A DNA stretch of 64,000 bases from Sphingomonas natans (GTDB lineage: Bacteria; Pseudomonadota; Alphaproteobacteria; Sphingomonadales; Sphingomonadaceae): NCBI RefSeq assembly GCF_030546695.1, contig NZ_JAUOTP010000009.1, forward strand, positions 62,001-126,000, written 5' to 3'. Below, piece by piece: positions 17,169-25,456 of the stretch (its first letter is position 1; each line of letters begins with the position of its first letter). The notes beneath the pieces are model-generated. The model was not told the DNA's origin, made no database searches, and saw only the letters and a list, made by a program, of their open reading frames with translations. Position numbers and translations under genes: made by a program.

Positions 17169-17859
17169 GATCAAGGCAATTCAGCAGGCGCTGAAGGACA
17201 AAGGCTTCGATCCGGGCGATGTCGATGGCGACTGGGGCCGTAAGACGATTGCCGCGCTGCGCGCTTTCCAAAAAGCGAACGGGCTGGAGGTGGACGGCGT
17301 CTTCGGCCCGAAATCTTCGGCCGCTTTGCTGGGCGGCGGCGGGAGCCTGGATGGCGCAGCGCCGCTCCTCGTTTGGTTTGAGGAGGCGCGTCGACAGTTC
17401 GGCACTAAGGAAACGCCAGGTTCGTTCAGCAATCCCGAAATTCTCGAATGGGCGGAGGATCTTGACGTCGCCTATGGCAATGACGCGATCCCTTGGTGTG
17501 GCTTGTTCGTCGCCCATTGCATCGGATCGACGCTGACGAGCGAGCCGCTGCCGAACAACCCACTCGGAGCGCGCAACTGGGCCAAATTTGGGTCTTCGAC
17601 GCAGCCCCGACTTGGCGCTGTCATGGTGTTCTGGCGTGGCAGCAAAGACGGTTTTCAGGGGCATGTTGCCTTTTACGCAGGCGAGGACGGTAAGGCCTAT
17701 CACGTGCTGGGCGGCAACCAGTCGGACAGCGTCAGCATTGCCCGAATTGCAAAGGATCGGCTGCTCGCAGCCCGCTGGCCGAGCAGCGCCGCCACGCTTG
17801 ACAGCGTTCCTATCGAACTCACCGCAGGCCAATCCGCGCTGTCCGACAATGAGGCGTGA
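17158..17859 (+). CDS. Endolysin-like hydrolase: peptidoglycan-binding + TIGR02594/NlpC-P60-like domain
   Basis: A 233-residue protein. Residues ~4-58 form a PG_binding_1 domain (IQQALKDKGFDPGDVDGDWG, KTIAALRAFQKANGL, VDGVFGPKSSAAL). Residues ~70-210 form a TIGR02594 / CHAP-like cysteine peptidase domain with PWCGLFVAHC (catalytic C114), GHVAFYAG (H169) and GGNQSDSV (N187). By family it cleaves peptide bonds in peptidoglycan. There is no signal peptide, as in phage endolysins, so it needs another route across the membrane; the gene before it encodes a small membrane protein and the gene after it a secreted SH3 protein. Overlaps both neighbours by about 11 bases. Confidence 0.85.
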   Translation: MSSKIKAIQQALKDKGFDPGDVDGDWGRKTIAALRAFQKANGLEVDGVFGPKSSAALLGGGGSLDGAAPLLVWFEEARRQFGTKETPGSFSNPEILEWAEDLDVAYGNDAIPWCGLFVAHCIGSTLTSEPLPNNPLGARNWAKFGSSTQPRLGAVMVFWRGSKDGFQGHVAFYAGEDGKAYHVLGGNQSDSVSIARIAKDRLLAARWPSSAATLDSVPIELTAGQSALSDNEA

Positions 17860-18232
17860 GATGATGGCCGCGGCGATGTGGGCTGCTTTGGTCGCGCCGG
17901 CCAACCCGGCGAACGGCGGAGTGCCGGTGCGCGTGGGTGGCACGGGTCACGAGGATGCATGTGGCAGCCTGGTCCAGGTCGGCAACCTCGGCTCGCGGAG
18001 CTTCCTGGCTGTGCGCGACGGCCCCGGCACACGCTTCCGCATGCTCGACCAGCTTCGCATCGGACGCCCGTTGACCGTCTGTGAAGAGCGCGGACAGTGG
18101 CTCGGCGTCATCTATGGTGACGGAAATGCGGACTGTGCCGTTTACACTCCACGCCCGCGGCGCACCGCTTATCCCGGCCCCTGCCGCAGCGGCTGGGTGC
18201 ACGGCCGCTATGTCAAGCTAGTGGCCGGTTAG
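17849..18232 (+). CDS. Secreted SH3-like (cell-wall-binding) protein
   Basis: A 127-residue protein. The ATG overlapping the hydrolase gene gives MRREMMAAAMWAALVAPANP, a short plausible signal peptide; an ATG four codons later is the alternative. The mature part has a bacterial SH3 fold: SFLAVRDGPGTRFRMLDQLR, then CEERGQWLGVIY, ending GWVHGRYVKLVAG. Four or more cysteines (ACGSL, TVCEE, ADCAV, GPCRSG) suggest two disulfides in the periplasm. SH3b domains often bind peptidoglycan or regulate wall hydrolases, so it may localise or control the hydrolase encoded just before. Confidence 0.75.
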   Translation: MRREMMAAAMWAALVAPANPANGGVPVRVGGTGHEDACGSLVQVGNLGSRSFLAVRDGPGTRFRMLDQLRIGRPLTVCEERGQWLGVIYGDGNADCAVYTPRPRRTAYPGPCRSGWVHGRYVKLVAG

Positions 18233-18236
18233 GAGG
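18231..18236 (+). promoter_or_regulatory. Ribosome binding site supporting a TTG start
   Basis: AGGAGG, 5 bases before TTG 18242. It decides the start of the lipoprotein gene, which has no suitable ATG or GTG. Confidence 0.65.
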
Positions 18237-18241
18237 CTGCT

Positions 18242-19216
18242 TTGCCGAGAAAGTATCGCACCGCCACTCTCCTCGTACCGTTGTTTGCCGCCTCATGCGC
18301 GACACTGCCGGACACGAGTGGCTACACGTCTGCCACTATAGGGGTGCGGCAAGCTGCGGCTGCGGCTGGCGAGCTGGCTCAAGCGCAGATTGATACAGCG
18401 GCTGACACCTTCCGCGACGCCGAGTCGCAACGTTCCGTCCGCGAGAGCGGCGAGGCTTTTGGCGGGGCTTGGGCTACCATGCTCCGTTCGATGGACGCGG
18501 CAGTAGCCTATGCTGAGTCGCTTGAGGCGATCACGCATGCGGGAAACAGCGGTGCTGGCAGTGCGCGCGCGGTGGCAGACAGTGTCTCTACGCTGGCCAC
18601 GACGCTCGGCGTAACAATCGGTCCGGTGGCCGGAGCGATCACGGATACGGCGACTTTTCTCAATACCCAGATTGCCAATATCCGCGCATCCCGTTCGCTG
18701 GCAAGATCGCTCGACGCAGCCGACCCGGCGATCGTCCGGCTCCAGACGATCATGTCCGGTCAGATCGCGGCGGCTCGCCTGACTTATACGCGAGCGTTCA
18801 ACGCTGAGCGGCGGACGATCGAGGCCGATACGGGCTTGGGCTTTTACTTCCTCCAGGACGTGGCAATGGAAAGGGAGGAAAAGAACCAACAGGCACTGCT
18901 GGACGACGCGGTCCTGACGCCCGAACGCAGCGCCCGTATCGCACCCGTCAAGGCGCGCCTCGCTGCTATTCGCGCGGCGCGCGCGGGTCTAACCAACGGG
19001 CTTGCCCGCTACCAGGCCGCAACCGATAACCTTGCCGCCCGGCGAAAGGCTGGACTGATGGTTTTCGCAGCGGCGGACGACGCAGTCGCCGCTTGGAGCG
19101 CCGCCCATATTCGCCTCTCGGCCGGCGTGCGAAATCGACGGCCCATCACGTTCGCTGCGCTGGACGCGGCTGCCGACAATTTGAGGCAGGTACTCCAAAC
19201 ATGGAGGTCGTTGTGA
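18242..19216 (+). CDS. Putative lipoprotein, helical
   Basis: A 324-residue protein starting at TTG with a strong ribosome binding site. The N-terminus MPRKYRTATLLVPLFAASC is a lipoprotein signal with Cys19 as the acceptor; the -3 residue is Ala, a little off consensus. The rest is almost entirely helical and Ala-rich (VRQAAAAAGELAQAQIDTAA, LAAIRAARAGLTNGLARYQA), with no recognised domain. A periplasmic, membrane-attached, coiled-coil-prone protein next to a wall hydrolase could act like a spanin or scaffold, which is inference. The stop overlaps the next start by four bases. Confidence 0.65.
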   Translation: MPRKYRTATLLVPLFAASCATLPDTSGYTSATIGVRQAAAAAGELAQAQIDTAADTFRDAESQRSVRESGEAFGGAWATMLRSMDAAVAYAESLEAITHAGNSGAGSARAVADSVSTLATTLGVTIGPVAGAITDTATFLNTQIANIRASRSLARSLDAADPAIVRLQTIMSGQIAAARLTYTRAFNAERRTIEADTGLGFYFLQDVAMEREEKNQQALLDDAVLTPERSARIAPVKARLAAIRAARAGLTNGLARYQAATDNLAARRKAGLMVFAAADDAVAAWSAAHIRLSAGVRNRRPITFAALDAAADNLRQVLQTWRSL

Positions 19217-19749
19217 GCGAGATCCGGGGTTTCGAGGCCTGTCGTGCGCGGCTGGCGGAGCTGCTCGCCCAGGCCGACGCTGTGCGGGCAAAGAAAGATG
19301 GCGATCAGGCAGACAAGCTCGCGGATGCACTGTCGTCATTTGTGAGCGAAAGCCGGCCTGATGATCCGGGCGATATGGCCGAGCTTGCAGCGATTGCGAA
19401 GCTCGATCTTCTTGCCGAAAAAACTCAGGAAGAGATGGCCGCAATCGCGATCGGCCAAGCCGTCAATAGGGTGACGGACCATTCAACAGAACTCGAGGCT
19501 ATCGGCGAGACGCTTGACCAACAAGCGTTCGGAAATGCAAAAGTCGCACGCCGCGTGCGGCTTGCGCCGGTCAGAGACCTCATTGATCGCATGACCGAGA
19601 CCGTCGCCGCCGCAAAAGTCGCTGCCAGATCGCTGGACGCGGGCAATCCGGACGAAGCTGCTATCCAGCGGGACATTTTGGCACTTGCCGAGCGCGTCCA
19701 GGCTCTCGTCGGGGCCGCCGGTGAAGCGGTCGGCCAACGTGCGGGGTGA
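19213..19749 (+). CDS. Hypothetical helical protein of the candidate lysis/release operon
   Basis: A 178-residue protein. The GTG is preferred because GGAGG (19203-19207) lies 5 bases upstream and it forms a GTGA overlap with the preceding stop; ATG 19201 is the alternative. Acidic, helical, coiled-coil-like (CRARLAELLAQADAVRAKKD, LAEKTQEEMAAIAIGQAVNR, DILALAERVQALVGAAGEAV). No signal peptide or membrane helix. Possibly interacts with the lipoprotein encoded upstream or the soluble first gene. Function unknown. Confidence 0.6.
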   Translation: MSEIRGFEACRARLAELLAQADAVRAKKDGDQADKLADALSSFVSESRPDDPGDMAELAAIAKLDLLAEKTQEEMAAIAIGQAVNRVTDHSTELEAIGETLDQQAFGNAKVARRVRLAPVRDLIDRMTETVAAAKVAARSLDAGNPDEAAIQRDILALAERVQALVGAAGEAVGQRAG

Positions 19750-19758
19750 GGTTCAGCA

Positions 19759-19932
19759 ATGGATCTTCTGGTTTTGACGATGATTGCGATCGGGGAGGTA
19801 CTGCAGCTTTACGTCCATACTCACGATTGTCCATCGTTGGCCCGCGGCGTGATGCCGAGCGAGTATCATCGGTGCCAGAAGCGGCGGACCGCCGGAGAAT
19901 GCTCAAAGGCGGCGCTGATGGTCTCCGTCTGA
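19759..19932 (+). CDS. 57-residue Cys-containing peptide, possible last gene of the operon
   Basis: A short frame starting 9 bases after the previous stop, with GAGG about 8 bases ahead of the ATG. The product begins MDLLVLTMIAIGEVLQLYVH, then CPSLARGVM, and carries three cysteines and a basic middle (CQKRRTAGECSKAAL). The hydrophobic start could be a short signal or membrane anchor. Small size makes it uncertain, but spacing, co-orientation and a ribosome binding site favour a real gene. Confidence 0.45.
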   Translation: MDLLVLTMIAIGEVLQLYVHTHDCPSLARGVMPSEYHRCQKRRTAGECSKAALMVSV

Positions 19933-21426
19933 ACAGGTCGAGTCTGTTGTTCGTCAGCGCTCCACAGCTTGGCGCTTTTCCGCGGTGACGGTGGAGCAAT
20001 GAAGCGCATCGTTCGCATCAACCATCTTCAAAGGTTAGACTTCCCTCGCCAGCGGTTCGATGCCACTCGCTCAGTATCTGGCCCTGCGCCGACTTATTCT
20101 TTCCCGTCCGGACCCGGATCGCCCCGACAAAACGGATCGATCCGACGAACAGGAACCCTCCGCCTTCGGCGAGGAGCAGGCAGTCCTTGAAGGCGCAGCG
20201 AGTAAAGACGCCGTCTTTCAAGTCGATGGTGCCACCCTCAAACACAGTTTCGATAGCCTGCACGCGCCACCCCAATGCGAGTTCGCAGCAATGGCCGCTC
20301 ATATCGCACTGGTCTACGTCCGACAGTCGGCAATGGTTGCGACGTCAAACGCCAGAGCGGCCAGACCATGCGACGGATATCGGTCAATTAATACGTATTT
20401 GGCGTGCCCTGAGTGGACAGGCGGATCTAGGCGCCTCGCAACAGACCTACCTGACGGTACAGGCCCCAGCCCTTTCGCGGCCCGCCATGATCATGATTTG
20501 GTCAGTCTGCGGCCGAACAGCGATGTGCCATCGAACGATCGCAATCTGTCGGACAGCTGCCTCTCGTGATTCCGCGCGGAAGCCCATGTTGCCGATCTGC
20601 CTGCTCCGCGCGCGGAGCTGAACTAAAGCGCAGAATATAACGGGTCTGACGTCGTCGCTCGGGCTTACGGGGCTGACCGAAAAAATCGCTGCTGTGACGT
20701 TCAAATGGTTGCAACAATTGGCCCTACGCCCCTTAAACAACGGCCTTCAGGCATCCTCTGCCAGCTTTTTTCGGGATCGCCTTCGAGGCTGCCCTTTTTT
20801 CGTGCCGGCGATAATGGCGTATTGCACGTACGAGGATCAGATCAGCCTTTTTTGTACCCGAGACGTTCGGCGGGGGTGCAGGCCAGCCATAGGGCGGAGA
20901 GCGCGCCGCATCCGGTGTGAAGGCGTGCCGGCCGAACCAAGATTTCCTATGATGGTGCTGATCGGTTGAGTTACGCCCTTGGAGCGTATTGCGACGTGAC
21001 TGACAGATTTGATAATTGCTTCTGGGTCCATCCCCAAGGGCCTGGGCCTGCAAGGGCTCGTCGCCGGATGGCGGGTTCGACGGCACCCCCCGAAACGCCG
21101 TCCGGCGACAACACCGCCGAGTGAGCGCGTGATCTTAATTTGCTGTGTTCACTTGCGCTTATGGCGGCCGATCGTTGCAACGCTTGACCGATGCAAAAGC
21201 GGGCAAGCTCCTCGGCCTCGATTGAGGTACTCTGTACGAGCGCCTTGCCGCTCGACAGTCGGCACTGATATTTATCTTTCGGGCCGCTTCCAACGGCCTG
21301 GGCATGCCATGGCCCGCCGCCGGGCGGCCGCGCTCAGATCGTCGCTGATTGGGTGGCGTACACCCGGCGGCAAACCTGCTTGGTACGGACGCTGTCAGCG
21401 CACACCAGCATGTCACCGCGAGAGAC
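19933..21426. other. Gene-poor stretch
   Basis: About 1.5 kb without a convincing gene except one weak minus-strand frame (20018-20302). All other frames are compositionally like shadows, with many Arg/Ser/Pro runs and no motifs. No inverted terminal repeats or transposase fragments were recognised. Confidence 0.45.
20018..20302 (-). CDS. Small hypothetical protein (weak)
   Basis: A 94-residue minus-strand frame. Its middle (VFEGGTIDLKDGVFTRCAFK followed by DCLLLAEGGG) follows a pattern I associate with small bacterial proteins having a GGxIxLDxxxFxxCxFxxCxLxYxGG motif. The flanks do not look conserved and the start lacks a good ribosome binding site, so it may be a decayed gene. Confidence 0.3.
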   Translation of the reverse strand: MSGHCCELALGWRVQAIETVFEGGTIDLKDGVFTRCAFKDCLLLAEGGGFLFVGSIRFVGAIRVRTGKNKSAQGQILSEWHRTAGEGSLTFEDG

Positions 21427-22032
21427 CTATCTCGGCCGACGATAGAGCGCGCGGACAATTGCGGAAACCGCGCTCGCGCGGCGGGCGTGATAGGCGTCTA
21501 CCGCTTTACCGAGGGCCTTCCTATCGCCTGCGTCGAGCATTGCCTCCAGGCGATCCAGCTCCTCGCCAACCCCCCGCACTATCTGAGCCTCCACTCGTCG
21601 GGAGGACTCGAGCCGGTCGCTCGTTCTCGAAAGCTGATGCCAATGCTCGATATTGGGTGAGCCGTGCGCGATCCGACTGAATAAGCGCGAGGCGCGATCA
21701 GTGGGGCCATTCGAGCTTGCAGAGCGCGCGTCTGTCTCGTGCTCCGACTTCCACGCGCGAATGATCAGCCGCAACAGCTGACCATTCCAAACGTAGAGGT
21801 CACGCAAATCTGCCTCGCTGACGTGAGGTATGTGGAAGCCGTCGCTGGTTCGCGCCTCGACCAGTCCTTGACCCACTAGGACATGCAACGCGTCGCGGAC
21901 CGGAGTCACGCTGGTGTTCAGTTCGTCGGCAAACCAAGCGGGGTCAAGCCGCGCGCCAGGCCGGAAAGTCCCCGCTAGCACGTCACGCCGGATTGCTTCG
22001 AGCACCCGTTCGGACGTGGGTCCGGCATTCAT
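21427..22032 (-). CDS. GntR-family transcriptional regulator
   Basis: A 201-residue protein. The winged helix-turn-helix occupies ~5-70 (RVLEAIRRDVLAGTFRPGAR, then ADELNTSVTPVRDALHVLVG), typical of GntR regulators; the remainder is a short helical FCD-like ligand domain (DLRDLYVWNGQLLRLIIRAW ... EAMLDAGDRKALGKAVDAYH). The start overlaps the upstream PhyH gene by four bases (ATGA), so the two are co-translated. It may respond to the substrate or product of that dioxygenase and control the same operon. Confidence 0.85.
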   Translation of the reverse strand: MNAGPTSERVLEAIRRDVLAGTFRPGARLDPAWFADELNTSVTPVRDALHVLVGQGLVEARTSDGFHIPHVSEADLRDLYVWNGQLLRLIIRAWKSEHETDARSASSNGPTDRASRLFSRIAHGSPNIEHWHQLSRTSDRLESSRRVEAQIVRGVGEELDRLEAMLDAGDRKALGKAVDAYHARRASAVSAIVRALYRRPR

Positions 22033-22901
22033 CGCCGCGCACCATCGTCTCTGCCATGGTGGTCGGTCAGCTGCGTCCGATCGGGGCGGAGCGTGGCGGT
22101 CGCCTCGATTGAGGATAGCCCGCTATCGTCTTGCAATAGGCTGGGCAGCCATCGCCTTTGGTAGGTGCCGGGCCCCGACCGATAGCCGGCAAGCCGCGCA
22201 AGTTCGGGCGCGAACCGGTCGGCGATTGCGGGCGAACCGGCGATGCGGCGATCTTCATAAAGCGGAAGCCAGTCGACGCAGTAGCTGACAAGCATAGCGC
22301 GATCCACTTGGTCGCCGCGATTATCGCTTAAGGCGTGCAGCGTCGACCCAAGAAAGATCAGAGCATCGCCCGGTTCAAGTTCGGCAATGTTTGGAACGCG
22401 CTCCTCGTCTAGGCGGGCGGAGTGCAGCCCATGCGAGCGCGGATAGATCGCGGCTGCGCCGTTTTCAGCGCTGTAGGGGGTAGAGGGCCACATGACGGTG
22501 ACGAGATATTCGGTCAGGCCGATCGTGCCCTGCTCCATATCCTGATCGCGATGTGGGAGCTGCGATGGGGCACCGGGGTGAAGCGCGCTTGCCTCCGTCA
22601 AATTGAGCCGCAGCTCGTTTCCGCAAGGAGCGGGAACCCGCGCGGTGATAGCGAGAACGAGCGAGTGAAGCAGGGATGGAGCTATCTCGTCCGACCATGT
22701 GAGGAGTCGCCCGAAGCATTTGATCCGACGGCCGTACGAGCGCCCCTGACAAAAAAGCATGGTCGCGAACGCTTCGGCGAACCTCGTGTCCCAGGCAGAA
22801 ACCTGCGTCGGCGCCGCGGCGCCCTTCGACACGCAAAAGCCTTCGGCGAGAAGAATGTCGCACGAGGACGTGGCCTGGCAAACGAGGCGATCAGGCAACA
22901 T
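22029..22901 (-). CDS. Phytanoyl-CoA dioxygenase (PhyH) family protein
   Basis: A 290-residue non-haem Fe(II)/2-oxoglutarate dioxygenase. The iron ligands are visible: PHRDQD (HxD) near residue 137, and the distal His in GSTLHALSDN near 205, followed by the Arg of QVDRAMLVSYC for 2-oxoglutarate. The N-terminal strand pattern ILLAEGFCVSKGAAAP is family-typical. Substrate unknown; members hydroxylate lipids, peptides or small metabolites. It lies between a LuxR-type regulator upstream and a GntR regulator downstream on the same strand, which suggests quorum- or ligand-controlled expression. Confidence 0.8.
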   Translation of the reverse strand: MLPDRLVCQATSSCDILLAEGFCVSKGAAAPTQVSAWDTRFAEAFATMLFCQGRSYGRRIKCFGRLLTWSDEIAPSLLHSLVLAITARVPAPCGNELRLNLTEASALHPGAPSQLPHRDQDMEQGTIGLTEYLVTVMWPSTPYSAENGAAAIYPRSHGLHSARLDEERVPNIAELEPGDALIFLGSTLHALSDNRGDQVDRAMLVSYCVDWLPLYEDRRIAGSPAIADRFAPELARLAGYRSGPGTYQRRWLPSLLQDDSGLSSIEATATLRPDRTQLTDHHGRDDGARR

Positions 22902-23050
22902 ATGCGGTGACGCCGATCAGATAAGTCGTGCGATCATCGTCGGCTTGATCCCGCTGAAATGTTTGCGCCATTCCTTCCTCGTCCCGCCGCGTAAATTCGC
23001 CGGAGGATCGCCGGGATCGCGCTGGCGAGCCATCCCCAGGATTGGGGATT

Positions 23051-23791
23051 TCACCACTTCAAAAGATCGCGAAAGGTGATCGTCCCATCGAAGAGGGTGC
23101 GGACGATCAGCGATGTCCTTTTGTGTACGCGATAGCGCCGACGAGCATTCTTGACGTGGCAGACTACCGTCTCCGCGCTGATCCCCAAGATTGTGGCAAT
23201 CTCCCAATCACTCTTGTCGCGACCGACCCAGATGACGCAGTCCCGTTCCCGATCGGTCAGACGCGCATCTCCCACGACAAGTGGCGCCCCGTGCCACAAA
23301 CGTCGCGCAGCCTCAAAAGCGAACGCGCCGGCAAGCTGCGCGACCGGTCGTACGCCAGGTGTCGAGATGGGGCTTTGCCCGGTGAACGAGCAGGACCCGC
23401 AAATTTCGCCGGGCACGTTCGCGGGCACGGTGAAACCACTGACGATCCCATGATCAGCGGCGGCCGCAAGAAAGCGCCGTTCGCGCTGTGTGAGCTCGAT
23501 CAGCTGACGAACCTCCTCCCAGGTGAAGCCGACACTAGTCTGGCGGCTGGCGCGATGAATGGGGTGGATGCCGCCGAGTTGCTCCGCCTTGAACCGCCGT
23601 GCCAAGTTTTCGGGATAAGAATGCAATCGGATCGGGCTTGGCCGCGCGCGCAGATTGGCATGCTCCGCCACTTCATAATGGTCGAACCCCAACAGGTTCG
23701 TGACATGATCGAGCGCCGATGCCAGCTCGTCGATCGTACCAAACGCGCGCATTTGGCGCACGAATTCGTCCAGGCAGGCAAGCACGCTCAT
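23051..23791 (-). CDS. LuxR-type regulator with autoinducer-binding-like domain (LuxR solo)
   Basis: A 246-residue protein from the ATG at 23791; an ATG 11 codons upstream is possible. The N-terminal autoinducer-binding-like domain spans ~10-150, and the C-terminal LuxR HTH is near the end (LTDRERDCVIWVGRDKSDWE, IATILGISAETVVCHVKNAR). In the ligand pocket the usual Trp, Tyr and Asp (W57, Y61, D70 in TraR) are replaced: SYPENLARRF has Leu and Phe, and IHPIHRAS has His for Asp, while the FTW tryptophan remains. No luxI-like synthase is nearby. It probably senses something other than a standard acyl-homoserine lactone and may control the PhyH/GntR pair. Confidence 0.82.
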   Translation of the reverse strand: MSVLACLDEFVRQMRAFGTIDELASALDHVTNLLGFDHYEVAEHANLRARPSPIRLHSYPENLARRFKAEQLGGIHPIHRASRQTSVGFTWEEVRQLIELTQRERRFLAAAADHGIVSGFTVPANVPGEICGSCSFTGQSPISTPGVRPVAQLAGAFAFEAARRLWHGAPLVVGDARLTDRERDCVIWVGRDKSDWEIATILGISAETVVCHVKNARRRYRVHKRTSLIVRTLFDGTITFRDLLKW

Positions 23792-24003
23792 CGGCCGGCA
23801 TCGCGCAGCTGGGCGGTGTCTCAAGCCACCGGTAATCCCTATGCGCCCTTCCTTAAGCTTCGGCCCGCCGCCGGATTCTCACCCCGGGAGCCGGCAGGTT
23901 GGCACCAAAGACTGACGGACCGACGTTCGCTCCGATGTTCCGTTCCAAGGTTTCCATTTTGGAATGACTTTTGCGGCGAGTCCTGCCGATCAGGACTCTG
24001 TTG

Positions 24004-24799
24004 ATGGCCCCTGATCCGCATCCCGATTGGCGTGATCCGCGCCCTTATTCATCACTGCGCGGCGTGGATCGCGCGGGGCTGATGTGGGAGTGGCTCCGGC
24101 GCGATCGCGATTATATCGCATGGCACGCGCGAGCGAGCGTGATAACGGGGAGCCACCCGAGCCATCCCCCCGATCCAGGCGGATGGGGGCTTTGTTTTCG
24201 CGGAGCGACCCGATGTCGCAGCGCCCGACGCCCGCATCATCTGGCACGCGGATTTCGATCCCGGGACGCTTCGTGTCCGCGTCGATCCGGCCGGGGCAGC
24301 TGGACCAGATAGTATTCACTTGGCGCAACTGGCGCCGTGGCTATCGATCATCACCGACACGACCGGGAGCGAGCACGCAGTGCTATCGGATGGATGGCGC
24401 CGCATTCGTATCGACGTGTCAGCAGGCTCATTGCTCGGCGAGGGGCCTGTCATGCTCCATTATGACGTTGCTGGGGTAGAGACGGCGATTGCGCCTTTGC
24501 TAACCCTGCGGCGCCTGCTCCATCTATGCCGGTACCGCCGATTCGGCCGAGCGCTCTTCCCGGCCGATCGACGCATGGATCGCTGGTTGAGCGTCCTGCG
24601 CACGCACGACGCGCTGGCGGACGGCGCGAGCCAGTATGAAATTGCCTGCGCACTCTTCGGCGAATCGCGGATTGATCGTGAATGGAGGCAGTCTGCAGAC
24701 GCGTTGCGCTCGCGCGTTCGCAGAATGGTTCGCGAGGCGAGACATTTCGCGGGTGGCGGATACCGTTCCTTAATGCGGCGCAGCGATCCTTCTCCCTGA
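24004..24799 (+). pseudogene. DUF6499-DUF2285 regulator with a frameshift in a G5 run
   Basis: The first part, from ATG 24004, reads MAPDPHPDWRDPRPYSSLRG followed by MWEWLRRDRDYIAWHA, a DUF6499 domain. The second part, in the next frame, reads FVFAERPDVAAP, IIWHADFDPGTLRVRVDP, and ends with a DUF2285 domain (LRRLLHLCRYRRFGRALFPA, ADALRSRVRRMVREARHF). The switch coincides with five G at 24185-24189; with four G the frame is continuous (GGWG-FVFAE) and gives a ~264-residue protein of the usual length. Such proteins are common in integrative conjugative elements. Either a genuine one-base insertion or a homopolymer sequencing error. Confidence 0.7.
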
Positions 24800-24968
24800 C
24801 GATCCAGCGGCCAGGCCATCGATCTTTCATGGGTCGGATATGCATTGAGAAAGTACGGATATCTGCGATGGTTTCCCGCTTGGCCGGTATAGGAGGAGGC
24901 CGATTGCAGTGCAGCAAGGCGGGATTGTGCCGCTCACGCGAGGAGCAATGCAGGTCGGTCGATAGCTG

Positions 24969-25397
24969 ATGGCCGCCGACCGCTTCGACCTGCTCAGCGA
25001 TCGCGAACTGGAAGTTCTGCGTCTGTCAGCCATGGGGCTCAAGCCCAAGATGATCGCCGTGCGCCTGAGCCTGTCGGAACGCACTGTCTATGCGCATCTC
25101 GCCAACGCCGCGCGAAAGCTGGGCGTCTCACCGGGTGAGGCAGCGATGGCGCTCGCGCGGCGCGAGGCGCTCGGGCCTTATGCAAAATTGACTAAGCAAA
25201 GTTTGCCGGTTGCCCCGGAGGTCCCGTTTCTGGTCGATCTGCTCATACCGGAACTGAGCAGGAGACGGTTCAATGATCTCAACCTAAGCCATCGCATCGT
25301 GGTGATCGTCACCCGATGTCTGCTCGTCAGCCTAATCATGTTCGCTCTTACGGGCGTGGTGAGGGACATTGGGCAAATCGTCGGCCGCCACGGCTAA
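24969..25397 (+). CDS. LuxR-type HTH protein with C-terminal membrane segment
   Basis: A 142-residue protein. Residues ~5-65 are a LuxR/FixJ-type HTH (LSDRELEVLRLSAMGLKPKM, IAVRLSLSERTVYAHLANAA). Near the C-terminus a single hydrophobic stretch (VVIVTRCLLVSLIMFALTGV) suggests a membrane anchor, so the DNA-binding domain would be held at the inner face of the membrane. No receiver domain. Similar short HTH-TM proteins occur in sphingomonads next to small hypothetical genes, as here. Targets unknown. Confidence 0.75.
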   Translation: MAADRFDLLSDRELEVLRLSAMGLKPKMIAVRLSLSERTVYAHLANAARKLGVSPGEAAMALARREALGPYAKLTKQSLPVAPEVPFLVDLLIPELSRRRFNDLNLSHRIVVIVTRCLLVSLIMFALTGVVRDIGQIVGRHG

Positions 25398-25456
25398 CCC
25401 GCATTCGTCGCAAGCCGTCAATCATGTCGCTTCTGGTCGGCATGAAAGGAGACGAT

